Shown here in pieces: positions 7,316-13,474 of a DNA stretch of 13,474 nucleotides (position 1 is its first letter; every line of letters starts with the position of its first letter). The position numbers and the translations under genes were made by a program. Location: positions 1 through 13,474 of the forward strand of contig JAQUWC010000059.1 of the NCBI GenBank assembly GCA_028693085.1. The letters are read 5' to 3'. The notes under the pieces are model-generated. The model saw nothing but the letters and a program-made list of their open reading frames with translations. It was not told the origin of the DNA and did not search any database. This DNA comes from UBA5266 sp002411545 (GTDB taxonomy: Bacteria; Bacteroidota; Bacteroidia; Bacteroidales; WCHB1-69).

Positions 7316-9307
7316 TTATTCGGTACTGGGTTTAGTTTTTAAGGAGCTTCCAATTAAGTAGACACATAAAAGGACAAACATCACGATAGCGGCTATATGG
7401 AAGAAGGAAGATCCGATATAGGAATCGGGCATGCCTAATTCAATTCCAATGTATTTGAGCAGTGCACTGACAACACCCATAATGGCACCTCCTGCCATTA
7501 ATCCGGAAGCAATGAGTGTGCCTTTGTCTTTGCGTGCTTTGTTGGTGGCACTGTCTTTCGATCTTGAGCTGATGAGCCAAGCGATGAAACCGCCTACTAA
7601 AAGCGGAATGTTCAAGGCTAAGGGGATAAACATGCCCAAAGAGAAGGCCAGGGCAGGTATGCCTATTCTATCCAATAAGATGGCTAATATGGCTCCTATG
7701 ATGTATAATAGCCAGGGTGTATTTCCCCCAAACATCAAAGGTTCAATGATAGCGGCCATGGCATTGGCTTGAGGTGCTACTAATCCACCTTCGCCGTAAC
7801 CATAGGTTTCGGATAAAATCATGATAACAGCTCCGACAGTAAGTGCCGATACCAAGGTGCCTACAAATTTCAAGCTTTGTTGTTTGAAAGGAGAGGAGCC
7901 TATCCAGTAACCAATTTTTAAGTCGGTGATAAAGCCACCGGCCATGGCTAAAGCGGAACATACGATGCCTCCTACGACGAGGGCGGTTACGATGCCTGTA
8001 GCTCCTTGCAGTCCGACAGCGGATAAGATAAAGGATGAAAGTATCAACGTCATCATTGTCATACCCGATACCGGATTGGTGCCTACGGTGGCTATGGCTG
8101 TAGCCGCTACGGTTGTAAATAAAAAGGCGAATATAAAGACGACCAAAATGCCTACAATCACTTGAAGAATATTCATTTGCATACCACCGAATAAAAAGAA
8201 TACCAGCATTAAAATAGCTACGGCAAGAAAACCGAAAAGGATGATTTTCATTGAAATGTCTTTTTGTGTACGCAATACCTTATGGGCGGATGTTTCAGGG
8301 GTGTCTTTACTGCTTTTAAATGCCATGCCAAAGGAAGTTTTGATAACGCCCGATGATTTGATAACGCCGATGATGCCGGCCATGGCAATACCTCCTATAC
8401 CAATATAACGGACAAAGGAAGAGAAAATAATTTCAGGTTCCATGCTACTCATTAAAATGCCGTCGGGAGTAACTCCATATTGACCCAATAAGGGAACGAT
8501 AAACCACCAGGCCAAAAACGAGCCTGCACAGATAATGCCGGCATATTTGAGTCCGATCAGAAAACCGGTACCTAAAAGTATGGAGCTGGCATTCATATGG
8601 AAAACGAATTTAAAATCGGAAGCCAACTTAGTGCCGAAATCGGCCATGCGTGTAGATATGTTTTCAGCCCATAATTGGAAACTGGTCATGCAGAAATCAT
8701 AGACGCCTCCAATTAAACCACTAATCAATAGTAATTTGGCTTGGTTTCCCCCTTTTGCTCCCGAGACCAATATTTCGGTTGTGGCCGTAGCTTCCGGAAA
8801 AGGATATTTGCCGTGCATGTCGGAGACAAAATATTTACGAAAGGGAATTAAAAACAAAATACCTAAGAAGCCGCCAAACAAAGAAGCCAAAAATATCTGC
8901 ATGAAATTCACCTCGATATGCATGTCGGGATTGGTCTCTTTTAAAATGTAGATAGCCGGTAGGGTAAAGATGGCCCCGGCCACGATTACTCCCGAGCTGG
9001 CTCCTATGGATTGTATGATTACATTTTCGGATAAAGCACTTTTGCGTTTTGCCAAAGTCGATACACCTACTGCTATGATGGCAATGGGAATGGCTGCTTC
9101 GAATACTTGGCCAAAGCGCAATCCTGAATAAGCGGTAGCCGCTGAAAAGATAATGGCTGTAATGATACCCCAGAATACCGTCCATCCGTTGATTTCTGGA
9201 TATTTTTTGTCGGAGAGTAAAATAGGCTTATAGTGTTCTCCTTCTTTTAATTCTGTGTATGCATTGTCGGGTAATCCTTTTATTTTTTCTTCTTCGCTTG
9301 CTGACAT
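7316..9307 (-). CDS. OPT family oligopeptide-type transporter
   Basis: This is a 663-residue integral membrane protein of the oligopeptide transporter (OPT) superfamily. Members are proton-coupled symporters of peptides or, in some branches, metal chelates; the substrate of this one cannot be read from sequence. About 16 hydrophobic segments are visible after a soluble N-terminus of about 40 residues (acidic, SASEEEKIKG). OPT landmarks include SAATAYSGLRFGQVFEAAIP near 55-74, NVIIQSIGASSGVIVAGAIF near 94-113, KYPFPEATATTEILVSG near 165, and VGTNPVSGMTMMTLILSS near 400. The protein is close to the usual length of prokaryotic OPT proteins and shows no break. The gene begins 23 bp after the DUF349 gene stop, with no promoter in the gap, and runs straight into the YigZ-family gene. 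The ATG at 9305-9307 is the first plausible start. Confidence 0.94.
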   Translation of the reverse strand: MSASEEEKIKGLPDNAYTELKEGEHYKPILLSDKKYPEINGWTVFWGIITAIIFSAATAYSGLRFGQVFEAAIPIAIIAVGVSTLAKRKSALSENVIIQSIGASSGVIVAGAIFTLPAIYILKETNPDMHIEVNFMQIFLASLFGGFLGILFLIPFRKYFVSDMHGKYPFPEATATTEILVSGAKGGNQAKLLLISGLIGGVYDFCMTSFQLWAENISTRMADFGTKLASDFKFVFHMNASSILLGTGFLIGLKYAGIICAGSFLAWWFIVPLLGQYGVTPDGILMSSMEPEIIFSSFVRYIGIGGIAMAGIIGVIKSSGVIKTSFGMAFKSSKDTPETSAHKVLRTQKDISMKIILFGFLAVAILMLVFFLFGGMQMNILQVIVGILVVFIFAFLFTTVAATAIATVGTNPVSGMTMMTLILSSFILSAVGLQGATGIVTALVVGGIVCSALAMAGGFITDLKIGYWIGSSPFKQQSLKFVGTLVSALTVGAVIMILSETYGYGEGGLVAPQANAMAAIIEPLMFGGNTPWLLYIIGAILAILLDRIGIPALAFSLGMFIPLALNIPLLVGGFIAWLISSRSKDSATNKARKDKGTLIASGLMAGGAIMGVVSALLKYIGIELGMPDSYIGSSFFHIAAIVMFVLLCVYLIGSSLKTKPSTE

Positions 9308-9330
9308 AATAGGTGTATTTATCGTTTTTT

Positions 9331-11481
9331 TTATTTGATATCTTTAAGCAGTTTTAATTTTGATTCAATTTCTTGGATTTCATCTTTTGCTTTGATAATT
9401 TTCTTTTCGAATTCCGCTTTCAGTAAATCGGCATTTTTGGAGCTGGCAAAAAAGCCTAGATTATTTTCCCAAAGTGCCACGTCTTCTTTGAGTTTGGAAA
9501 TTTTATTTTGCAACACTCTTTTTTCTCTGCGTATGCCTTCCGAAGCGTTTTTATCGTCCAAGATGTTTTTAATATGCTCTTGGTAGTGAATGTTTTTTAC
9601 GTCTTTTTGGTTAATTTTGAGTTTTTCGAAACGATTGTCGATGGCCGAACGGAATTCTTTCCACAGCCGTTCTTTTTCCGCTATGGGGGTATAGCCGATT
9701 TCGGTCCATTCACGTTGGAATGCTTTGATGATTTCGAGGTTTTCTTCTTTAGATTCGGCAAAAGGAGCTTCAATCACTCGTTGTATCAATGCTTCTTTTT
9801 TGGCGAGATTGCTTTGTTCGTGTTGTTCGATATTAGCGAAATAGGCTTGTTTTGTTTCGAAGAAATCATCGCAAGCTTTACGAAAACGTTTCCATAATAT
9901 ATCGGATTGCTTACGTGCCACCATGCCGATTTCTTTCCATTCTTTTTGAAGTTTTAATATGTCATCGGTAGCTTTTCTCCAGTCATTGCGTTGTGCAATG
10001 GCTTCGGCTTGGATGCATAGATTCACTTTTTTATTATAGTTGTCTAATTGTTCGGATTTTATTTTAGAGACGTATTGCTTTTTCGATTCATAAAAACTGT
10101 CTAAAATTGAGCGGAATCGAGTCCAAATGTCTTCGTTGTGTTGTTTTGGAGCCGGCCCTATGCTTTTCCACGTTTTTAGAATATCAGCTACTTGATTGCT
10201 TGCCTCGTTGATTTGTTTGAAAGAGCTAAAGTCGATATTTGTAACTTCTTGCACCCGATTACACAAGGCTAATTTAGCCTGGTAATTGTTTTCTTGCTCT
10301 TTGCTCATCGTATCATAATAATCGCGTCGCTTTTGGTTGATTAAATCCGAAGCGTTTTTAAAGCGTAACCATATTTCCTCTTTTTTGTCTTCGGGTACGG
10401 CACCGATTTCTTTCCATTCATTATGATATTGTTGTAGGGTGTTAAAGGCTTTGAAAACGGAAGTTTCTAACAATAAAGCTTCGGCTTTTTCACAAAGGGC
10501 TAATTTAGCTTCCAGGTTTTTCTTTAAATCTAATTCTTTTAGTTCTTTACTTATTTTGACTTTATCGAAGAATTTCTCTACATAAAAATGATAGTTTTGC
10601 CATAATTCGGTGATATCGCTTTGGGGAACCGGTCCGATGGCTTTCCATTGGTCTTGTATTTCTTTGAATTGATCGTAGATTTTCTTTAAGATTTCATTGG
10701 AATCGATGAGGGATTTCAGCTCTTCCAGCAAAGCTTGTTTTTTAAGCAAGTTTTGTTGCTTTTCTTGTTCGAGTGCATCCAAATAGGTTTGTTTGTTTTC
10801 TTTATATTGTTGAAAGGCTCTGTTGAAGCGTTCTTCCCAAAGTTTTCTATCTTCTATGAGTGCTTGAATTTCTTCTTTCTGTTCTTCTTCTTCCGATAAA
10901 TTGTCTTCTAAAGCCTTTTCTTTTTCTTCTTTAACAAGTTTTAAGTAGCGGATTTTTAACAGGGCTACTTGTTGTTTGATTTTATTGATATCGGGATTCT
11001 TTACGGTTTCTTCCAAGGTTTTGACCACTTCTTCTTTGCTGAGAAGGTCGAACGAAGCGTCGTCAAATTCGATTTCTTCTTCGTTATCTTCTTCTTCGAC
11101 ACCATCCAGGTGTGGTTCTTGTGGGGGAGTACTTACCTTCGGAGTTATTTCACTTTCATTGTCTGCTGTTTCTTTTACCTCTTGAGCGGCATCGGGTGTT
11201 GCCTCTGTGGATTCAAGTGGATTAGGGCTCGACTCTTCTTCCTGATTTTGAATCTTCGTGGAGGGTGTTTCAGTTTGAATTTCTTCTTCTACAGTTTGTG
11301 GTTTTTCTTCAGGGTGTGTAGTTTCTGTTTGTGTAAGTGTTTCGTTTTCTCCTGTTGTTTGAGCGTTTTCTTCCGGATTTTGAGCTTGGTTTTCTACGGA
11401 ATTATCATGTAAATTTTCTGTTGATTGAACTGGGTTCTGCTGCATATCTTGCGCAGCGTTCGCGTTGAGTTGGTCTTCCAT
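9331..11481 (-). CDS. DUF349 repeat protein with acidic N-terminus
   Basis: This 716-residue cytoplasmic protein is built from DUF349 helical repeats, a family of unknown biochemical role common in Bacteroidota and Actinobacteria. Residues 1-140 are low-complexity and very rich in E, Q, T, N and P, so they are probably disordered. The repeats follow, each with a W..IG..P block and then W..F about 15 residues on. The first tryptophans fall at 279, 356, 438, 515 and 592, a period of 77-82 residues. A preceding half-unit has LWEERFNRAFQQY near 214-226. The C-terminal part (about 640-716) is a charged coiled-coil. No signal peptide or membrane segment is present. It heads a minus-strand run with the OPT and YigZ genes. 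A -7 element about 90 bp upstream (11569-11576) could drive it. Confidence 0.92.
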   Translation of the reverse strand: MEDQLNANAAQDMQQNPVQSTENLHDNSVENQAQNPEENAQTTGENETLTQTETTHPEEKPQTVEEEIQTETPSTKIQNQEEESSPNPLESTEATPDAAQEVKETADNESEITPKVSTPPQEPHLDGVEEEDNEEEIEFDDASFDLLSKEEVVKTLEETVKNPDINKIKQQVALLKIRYLKLVKEEKEKALEDNLSEEEEQKEEIQALIEDRKLWEERFNRAFQQYKENKQTYLDALEQEKQQNLLKKQALLEELKSLIDSNEILKKIYDQFKEIQDQWKAIGPVPQSDITELWQNYHFYVEKFFDKVKISKELKELDLKKNLEAKLALCEKAEALLLETSVFKAFNTLQQYHNEWKEIGAVPEDKKEEIWLRFKNASDLINQKRRDYYDTMSKEQENNYQAKLALCNRVQEVTNIDFSSFKQINEASNQVADILKTWKSIGPAPKQHNEDIWTRFRSILDSFYESKKQYVSKIKSEQLDNYNKKVNLCIQAEAIAQRNDWRKATDDILKLQKEWKEIGMVARKQSDILWKRFRKACDDFFETKQAYFANIEQHEQSNLAKKEALIQRVIEAPFAESKEENLEIIKAFQREWTEIGYTPIAEKERLWKEFRSAIDNRFEKLKINQKDVKNIHYQEHIKNILDDKNASEGIRREKRVLQNKISKLKEDVALWENNLGFFASSKNADLLKAEFEKKIIKAKDEIQEIESKLKLLKDIK

Positions 11482-11568
11482 ACGATTGATGTTTACAGAA
11501 TTAATAATTAAATTATGAAGTTTAACAGTCTATGATTATATGTTATTTTTTATGTTCTAAATAATGTG

Positions 11569-11576
11569 CAAAAGTA
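11569..11576 (-). promoter_or_regulatory. Candidate -7 element for the DUF349-OPT-YigZ run
   Basis: The minus strand reads TACTTTTG, a perfect TAnnTTTG match, 88 bp before the DUF349 gene ATG. It lies within the 149-bp spacer downstream of the DUF6913-like gene, the only obvious spacer before this three-gene run. No clear -33 box is seen. Confidence 0.45.
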
Positions 11577-11630
11577 TCAAATATATTTAAAATAATAGGG
11601 TAGATTTATATTTATTTCTCTTTGTGGTTT

Positions 11631-12173
11631 TTATTGACCATTTAATTTTGCCGTATATTTTTCGATCATATGTATGAAATCGGCAAAGGTGTATTTTTCA
11701 TCCATGTGAAGCGTGAGTTGATACAGATGATTGTTTTCTGCATCGTATCCTATTTTAAAGTCGGCTGAAATGCATTGTGCGATATAATCGGCGACTAAGC
11801 CATTAGGTTTGTTTGTCGCATTGATAAATAGCTCATAATGCATGGCTTGCAATTGTTGTTTTAGCGACGACTTAGGTCTCCCGAAGAAACTGAAATCGGA
11901 TTGGAAAATAGCCTGGACAAATAAATTGTTTTTTAAAATAGGAGGGTAGTTTTTAAAAGGAATGTACACGATGAGCTGCATTTTATGCTGTGAAGTTTGC
12001 CATGAGGAGATCGTATCGAGTATTTCACGCATTTGCTCATCGTTTTCATAACAACAGAGTATACCGATGTTTTTCACGTCATTAAACACCGGAATACGTT
12101 CGCTTTGCGGTAGAGAGGAATGAATTCCTCGCTTGAGTTGTTTTTGAAAATACTTTTTTTGAAAAGTTTTCAC
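11631..12173 (-). CDS. DUF6913-like Bacteroidota protein (GTG start)
   Basis: This 180-residue protein resembles a small Bacteroidota-restricted family (DUF6913-type) of unknown function. Recognisable blocks are NIGILCCYENDEQMREI (36-52), the SDFSFFGRPKSSLKQQL segment near 91-107, ELFINATNKPN, and a C-terminal stretch with ISADFKIGYDAENNHLYQLT. It is predicted soluble, with a basic N-terminus (KTFQKKYFQKQLKRG) and no signal peptide or membrane helix. The start codon is GTG (complement of 12171-12173). An in-frame TAG lies two codons upstream and the next ATG is about 47 residues in, so GTG is the best choice. A -7 element at 12217-12224 sits about 45 bp upstream. The family call rests on memory of its motifs and is moderate; the gene itself is well supported. 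Confidence 0.75.
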   Translation of the reverse strand: MKTFQKKYFQKQLKRGIHSSLPQSERIPVFNDVKNIGILCCYENDEQMREILDTISSWQTSQHKMQLIVYIPFKNYPPILKNNLFVQAIFQSDFSFFGRPKSSLKQQLQAMHYELFINATNKPNGLVADYIAQCISADFKIGYDAENNHLYQLTLHMDEKYTFADFIHMIEKYTAKLNGQ

Positions 12174-12216
12174 GTTCTATGATTTCATTAATAAATGTTT
12201 CGATATTTCAAGCTCG

Positions 12217-12224
12217 CAAAAATA
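12217..12224 (-). promoter_or_regulatory. Candidate -7 element for the DUF6913-like gene
   Basis: The minus strand reads TATTTTTG, matching TAnnTTTG, 43 bp before the GTG start at 12173. The surrounding sequence is AT-rich and no -33 TTTG is evident, so this is a positional inference. Confidence 0.4.
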
Positions 12225-12344
12225 TATCATTTTTATATACCCTGCTGTTTTCACCCAATGAAATTTTGTAAATAATTAGATAACAAACCAATAAAATTTT
12301 AAGAAAAAAAACATCCAAACGACGAATCATACGTAAAAAAATTA

Positions 12345-12352
12345 TACTTTTG
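12345..12352 (+). promoter_or_regulatory. -7 element of the tRNA-Asn gene
   Basis: TACTTTTG matches TAnnTTTG and is followed by CA, placing transcription start near 12359, about 30 bp before the mature tRNA. Its position directly ahead of a stable RNA gene that needs its own promoter makes this one of the better promoter calls in the window. Confidence 0.55.
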
Positions 12353-12389
12353 CATTCACAAAAAATGAGGGATTATTCCTCGAAAACAT

Positions 12390-12466
12390 TCCTCCTTAGC
12401 TCAGTTGGTTAGAGCATCTGACTGTTAATCAGAGGGTCGCTGGTTCAAGTCCAGCAGGGGGAGCCA
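12390..12466 (+). tRNA. tRNA-Asn (anticodon GTT)
   Basis: A complete cloverleaf can be folded by eye. The acceptor stem is TCCTCCT (12390-12396) with AGGGGGA (12456-12462), including one T-G wobble. The D-stem is GCTC/GAGC with loop AGTTGGTTA. The anticodon stem is TCTGA/TCAGA with loop CTGTTAA, giving anticodon GTT (12424-12426). The T-stem is GCTGG/CCAGC with loop TTCAAGT. The discriminator is G and the CCA end is encoded (12464-12466). The gene is monocistronic, with its own -7 element upstream and an intrinsic terminator starting 10 bp after the CCA. Confidence 0.97.
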
Positions 12467-12475
12467 AAAGAACAG

Positions 12476-12505
12476 AAAGCCAGGATATAAATCCTGGCTT
12501 TTTTT
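12476..12505 (+). terminator. Intrinsic terminator after tRNA-Asn
   Basis: An 11-bp perfect stem, AAAGCCAGGAT (12476-12486) with ATCCTGGCTTT (12491-12501), closes a 4-nt ATAA loop and runs into a T-tract ending at 12505. This is a classic Rho-independent terminator. The A-rich side opposite the T-tract could let it work weakly from the other strand too. Confidence 0.92.
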
Positions 12506-12518
12506 ATGCCTTCCTCCC

Positions 12519-12686
12519 ATTATTAGCCGAATATTCCTAGAAAAGTCAACTAATAAATTAAGTAAGCAGTTGAATACCAAATATCCACTTACTTCCTTCG
12601 ATCCTATTTTTACCGATAGAGTATTAAAATTTTATCAAAAATGGGAATATACTCTTTCTGCTAAATCCATCAACCATACATGCTAA
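12519..12686 (+). pseudogene. Possible integrase core-binding domain remnant
   Basis: A reading frame without a start codon is open for about 55 codons and ends at TAA 12684-12686. Its translation includes YPLTSFDPIFTDRVLKFYQK followed by WEYTLSAKSINHT. The pattern of F-D-x-I, a helix with F-Y/F-x-x-W/L, then LS-x-x-(T/S)-I resembles the SAM-like core-binding domain at the start of Bacteroidota tyrosine integrases. No catalytic domain (R...HxxR...Y) follows, so if real it is a decayed fragment. It lies just after the tRNA-Asn terminator, where integrated elements often sit. The similarity is weak and judged by eye; it could be chance. Confidence 0.3.
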
Positions 12687-12767
12687 CTTGATAAAATTTA
12701 AAATCGTCAAAATGTATAACTATACAGATTGACTGTTTTTTTTGCCTTCTCTACCCAAAGCATAAGA

Positions 12768-12795
12768 CTGTCATTCTGAGCGAAGCGAAGAATCT
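12768..12795. repeat. GTCATTCTGAGCGAAGCGAAG-type dispersed repeat
   Basis: The segment begins CTGTCATTCTGAGCGAAG and continues CGAAGAATCT. It matches a short intergenic repeat that I recognise from many unrelated bacterial genomes, where its complement often gives spurious peptides reading RFFASLRMT. Only one copy lies in this window, so repeat status rests on general knowledge, not on local recurrence. Confidence 0.6.
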
Positions 12796-12874
12796 GTTGA
12801 GTTTTATCGGACAATAGTGATTCTAAATAAATATATATTTTTATATCCGAAAGATTGATTTTTATTTTAAGCTT

Positions 12875-12937
12875 ATTGTTCTACTTAGAAGAATAATTGT
12901 TCTAGTTAGAAGAATAATTGTTTTAATCAGAACTAAT
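12875..12937. repeat. Three tandem 21-bp repeats with internal inverted repeat
   Basis: Copies lie at 12875-12895, 12896-12916 and 12917-12937. Copies 1 and 2 differ at one base (ATTGTTCTAcTTAGAAG against ATTGTTCTAgTTAGAAG, each then ending AATA); copy 3 keeps 14 of 21 positions. The first two contain a perfect inverted repeat, TTCTA-NN-TAGAA (12879-12890 and 12900-12911). The centres are exactly 21 bp apart, about two helical turns. This could be an operator array or a simple tandem duplication. Confidence 0.75.
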
Positions 12938-12983
12938 TTTACAATTCGTGGAAAATAGGCTTGGCTTATTTTTTTAAGACCGT

Positions 12984-13109
12984 ATAGTATTTAAAAACAG
13001 TAATATATGACATGCTGCTTTTCAAAGAGAAACCGAAAAATAATAATAGTATTAAACCAAATGGCTGTTAAGTAAATGGTTTTCTTTGTTGTTGTCAGTT
13101 AAATACTAT
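12984..13109. repeat. 11-bp inverted repeat pair
   Basis: ATAGTATTTAA at 12984-12994 is the exact reverse complement of TTAAATACTAT at 13099-13109, with 104 bp between them. A related ATAGTATTAAA lies between the two near 13048. The arrangement could be the ends of a tiny mobile element or chance in AT-rich DNA. No target-site duplication is evident. Confidence 0.35.
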
Positions 13110-13319
13110 GATCAAAAGGACAGATAGGACACGAACGTAAGAAATTCTATTTGTCTTTTTTGTTCTTCTTTTAAGTCCACGGATTTCCACTCATTAACAC
13201 GGAAATGCTTTTAATTCTTACGCTTAACCTGATACTTAGATGATGTGTGGATACATATGCTAAGGGATTAAATCCCGATAATGTTTTTTTTGTAAAAGCT
13301 GATGTAAATATAAAATGTT

Positions 13320-13327
13320 TACCTTTG
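13320..13327 (+). promoter_or_regulatory. Candidate -7 element, right edge
   Basis: TACCTTTG followed by CA is a perfect TAnnTTTG match, identical in core to the element upstream of ruvC. It precedes an ATG at 13340 and a second -7-like element at 13409. The downstream gene runs beyond the window. Confidence 0.4.
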
Positions 13328-13408
13328 CAAAAAAATTGAATGAATAAGAATGGAAACATTGCGTATACTCATTGGTTGGCGTACATAAAATTTCATTTTT
13401 GGAAGCAA

Positions 13409-13416
13409 TATCTTTG
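13409..13416 (+). promoter_or_regulatory. Second candidate -7 element, right edge
   Basis: TATCTTTG matches TAnnTTTG and lies 35 bp before the ATG at 13452. Together with the match at 13320 it suggests that a transcription unit starts at the right edge and runs rightward. Confidence 0.4.
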
Positions 13417-13451
13417 TTTGAAAGATTTATATATTTTTATAAACAAAAAAC

Positions 13452-13474
13452 ATGACAGTATCAGACATGAAAAT
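13452..13474 (+). CDS. Possible start of a gene cut by the window edge
   Basis: An ATG at 13452 opens a frame reading MTVSDMK to the window end, 35 bp after a TATCTTTG -7 element and after an A-rich leader typical of Bacteroidota translation starts. Only seven codons are visible, so no product can be named. A competing frame from ATG 13340 is also open to the edge (45 codons), but its composition (many Y, H, W, F and K) looks like translated AT-rich noise. Confidence 0.35.

Larger units (their letters stand above)
12507..13339. other. Non-coding tail with repeats, no intact gene
   Basis: About 0.8 kb after the tRNA terminator has no reading frame I would call a gene on either strand. It holds the possible integrase remnant, a GTCATTCTGAGCG-type repeat, a three-copy tandem repeat, an 11-bp inverted repeat pair, a CCACGGATTT...ACACGG segment (13177-13202) and the palindrome GGGATTAAATCCC (13264-13276). 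The texture is that of degraded accessory DNA. Confidence 0.6.

Noticed and set aside
10969..11412. 147-residue plus-strand frame very rich in F, C and L
   Set aside because: It is the antisense shadow of the glutamate- and glutamine-rich N-terminus of the DUF349 protein.
12875..12937. CRISPR array
   Set aside because: The repeats are directly adjacent with no spacers, the unit is only 21 bp, there are three copies and no cas genes.
13246..13254. TGTGGATAC as a DnaA box
   Set aside because: It matches the consensus at 8 of 9 positions but is solitary, with no partner boxes nearby.
13264..13276. GGGATTAAATCCC as a terminator or operator
   Set aside because: The stem is about 5 bp with a 3-nt loop, and the T-run starts several bases later. 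One short palindrome is not enough evidence for either role.
13171..13359. 62-residue minus-strand reading frame
   Set aside because: It has no family resemblance, overlaps repeat-like sequence and the opposing -7 element, and looks like translated non-coding DNA.

Overview
The window looks like a stretch of chromosome from a Bacteroidota bacterium, most likely of the Bacteroidales type. Several signs point that way. The genome is AT-rich. Start codons lack Shine-Dalgarno sequences. The Bacteroidota sigma factor -7 motif TAnnTTTG appears upstream of most transcription units. Several proteins are typical of the phylum: a secreted DUF1573 protein, a long acidic DUF349-repeat protein and a DUF6913-like protein.

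Left part (1-6315): ruvC (Holliday junction resolvase) is on the minus strand. It diverges from an unrecognised 206-residue plus-strand gene. That gene converges on lgt so closely that the two stop codons share the 4-bp palindrome TTAA. Next comes a minus-strand run, in transcription order: dnaA, a secreted DUF1573 protein, cysS and lgt. The gaps are 49, 4 and 17 bp, so the last three genes almost certainly form one operon, perhaps read through from dnaA.

Middle part (6316-12173): a 380-bp AT-rich spacer upstream of dnaA holds a candidate promoter and a short inverted repeat. Beyond it is a second minus-strand run: a DUF349-repeat protein, an OPT-family transporter and a YigZ/IMPACT-family protein (gaps 23 and 2 bp). 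A separate DUF6913-like gene with a GTG start lies upstream of this run.

Right part (12174-13474): one tRNA-Asn(GTT) with a -7 element and a strong intrinsic terminator, followed by about 0.95 kb with no intact gene. This tail looks like decayed accessory DNA. It holds a stop-terminated reading frame that weakly resembles the core-binding domain of a Bacteroidota tyrosine integrase, placed right after the tRNA. It also has a dispersed-type repeat (GTCATTCTGAGCG...), a three-copy 21-bp tandem repeat with an internal inverted repeat, and an 11-bp inverted repeat pair. Near the edge are two -7 elements ahead of a possible gene start.

Overall this is mostly core housekeeping: replication initiation, recombination, lipoprotein maturation, Cys-tRNA charging and transport. 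I see no defence system, biosynthetic cluster, CRISPR array or clearly new multi-gene system. The parts that known families do not explain are the orphan gene at 727-1347 and the tail after the tRNA.
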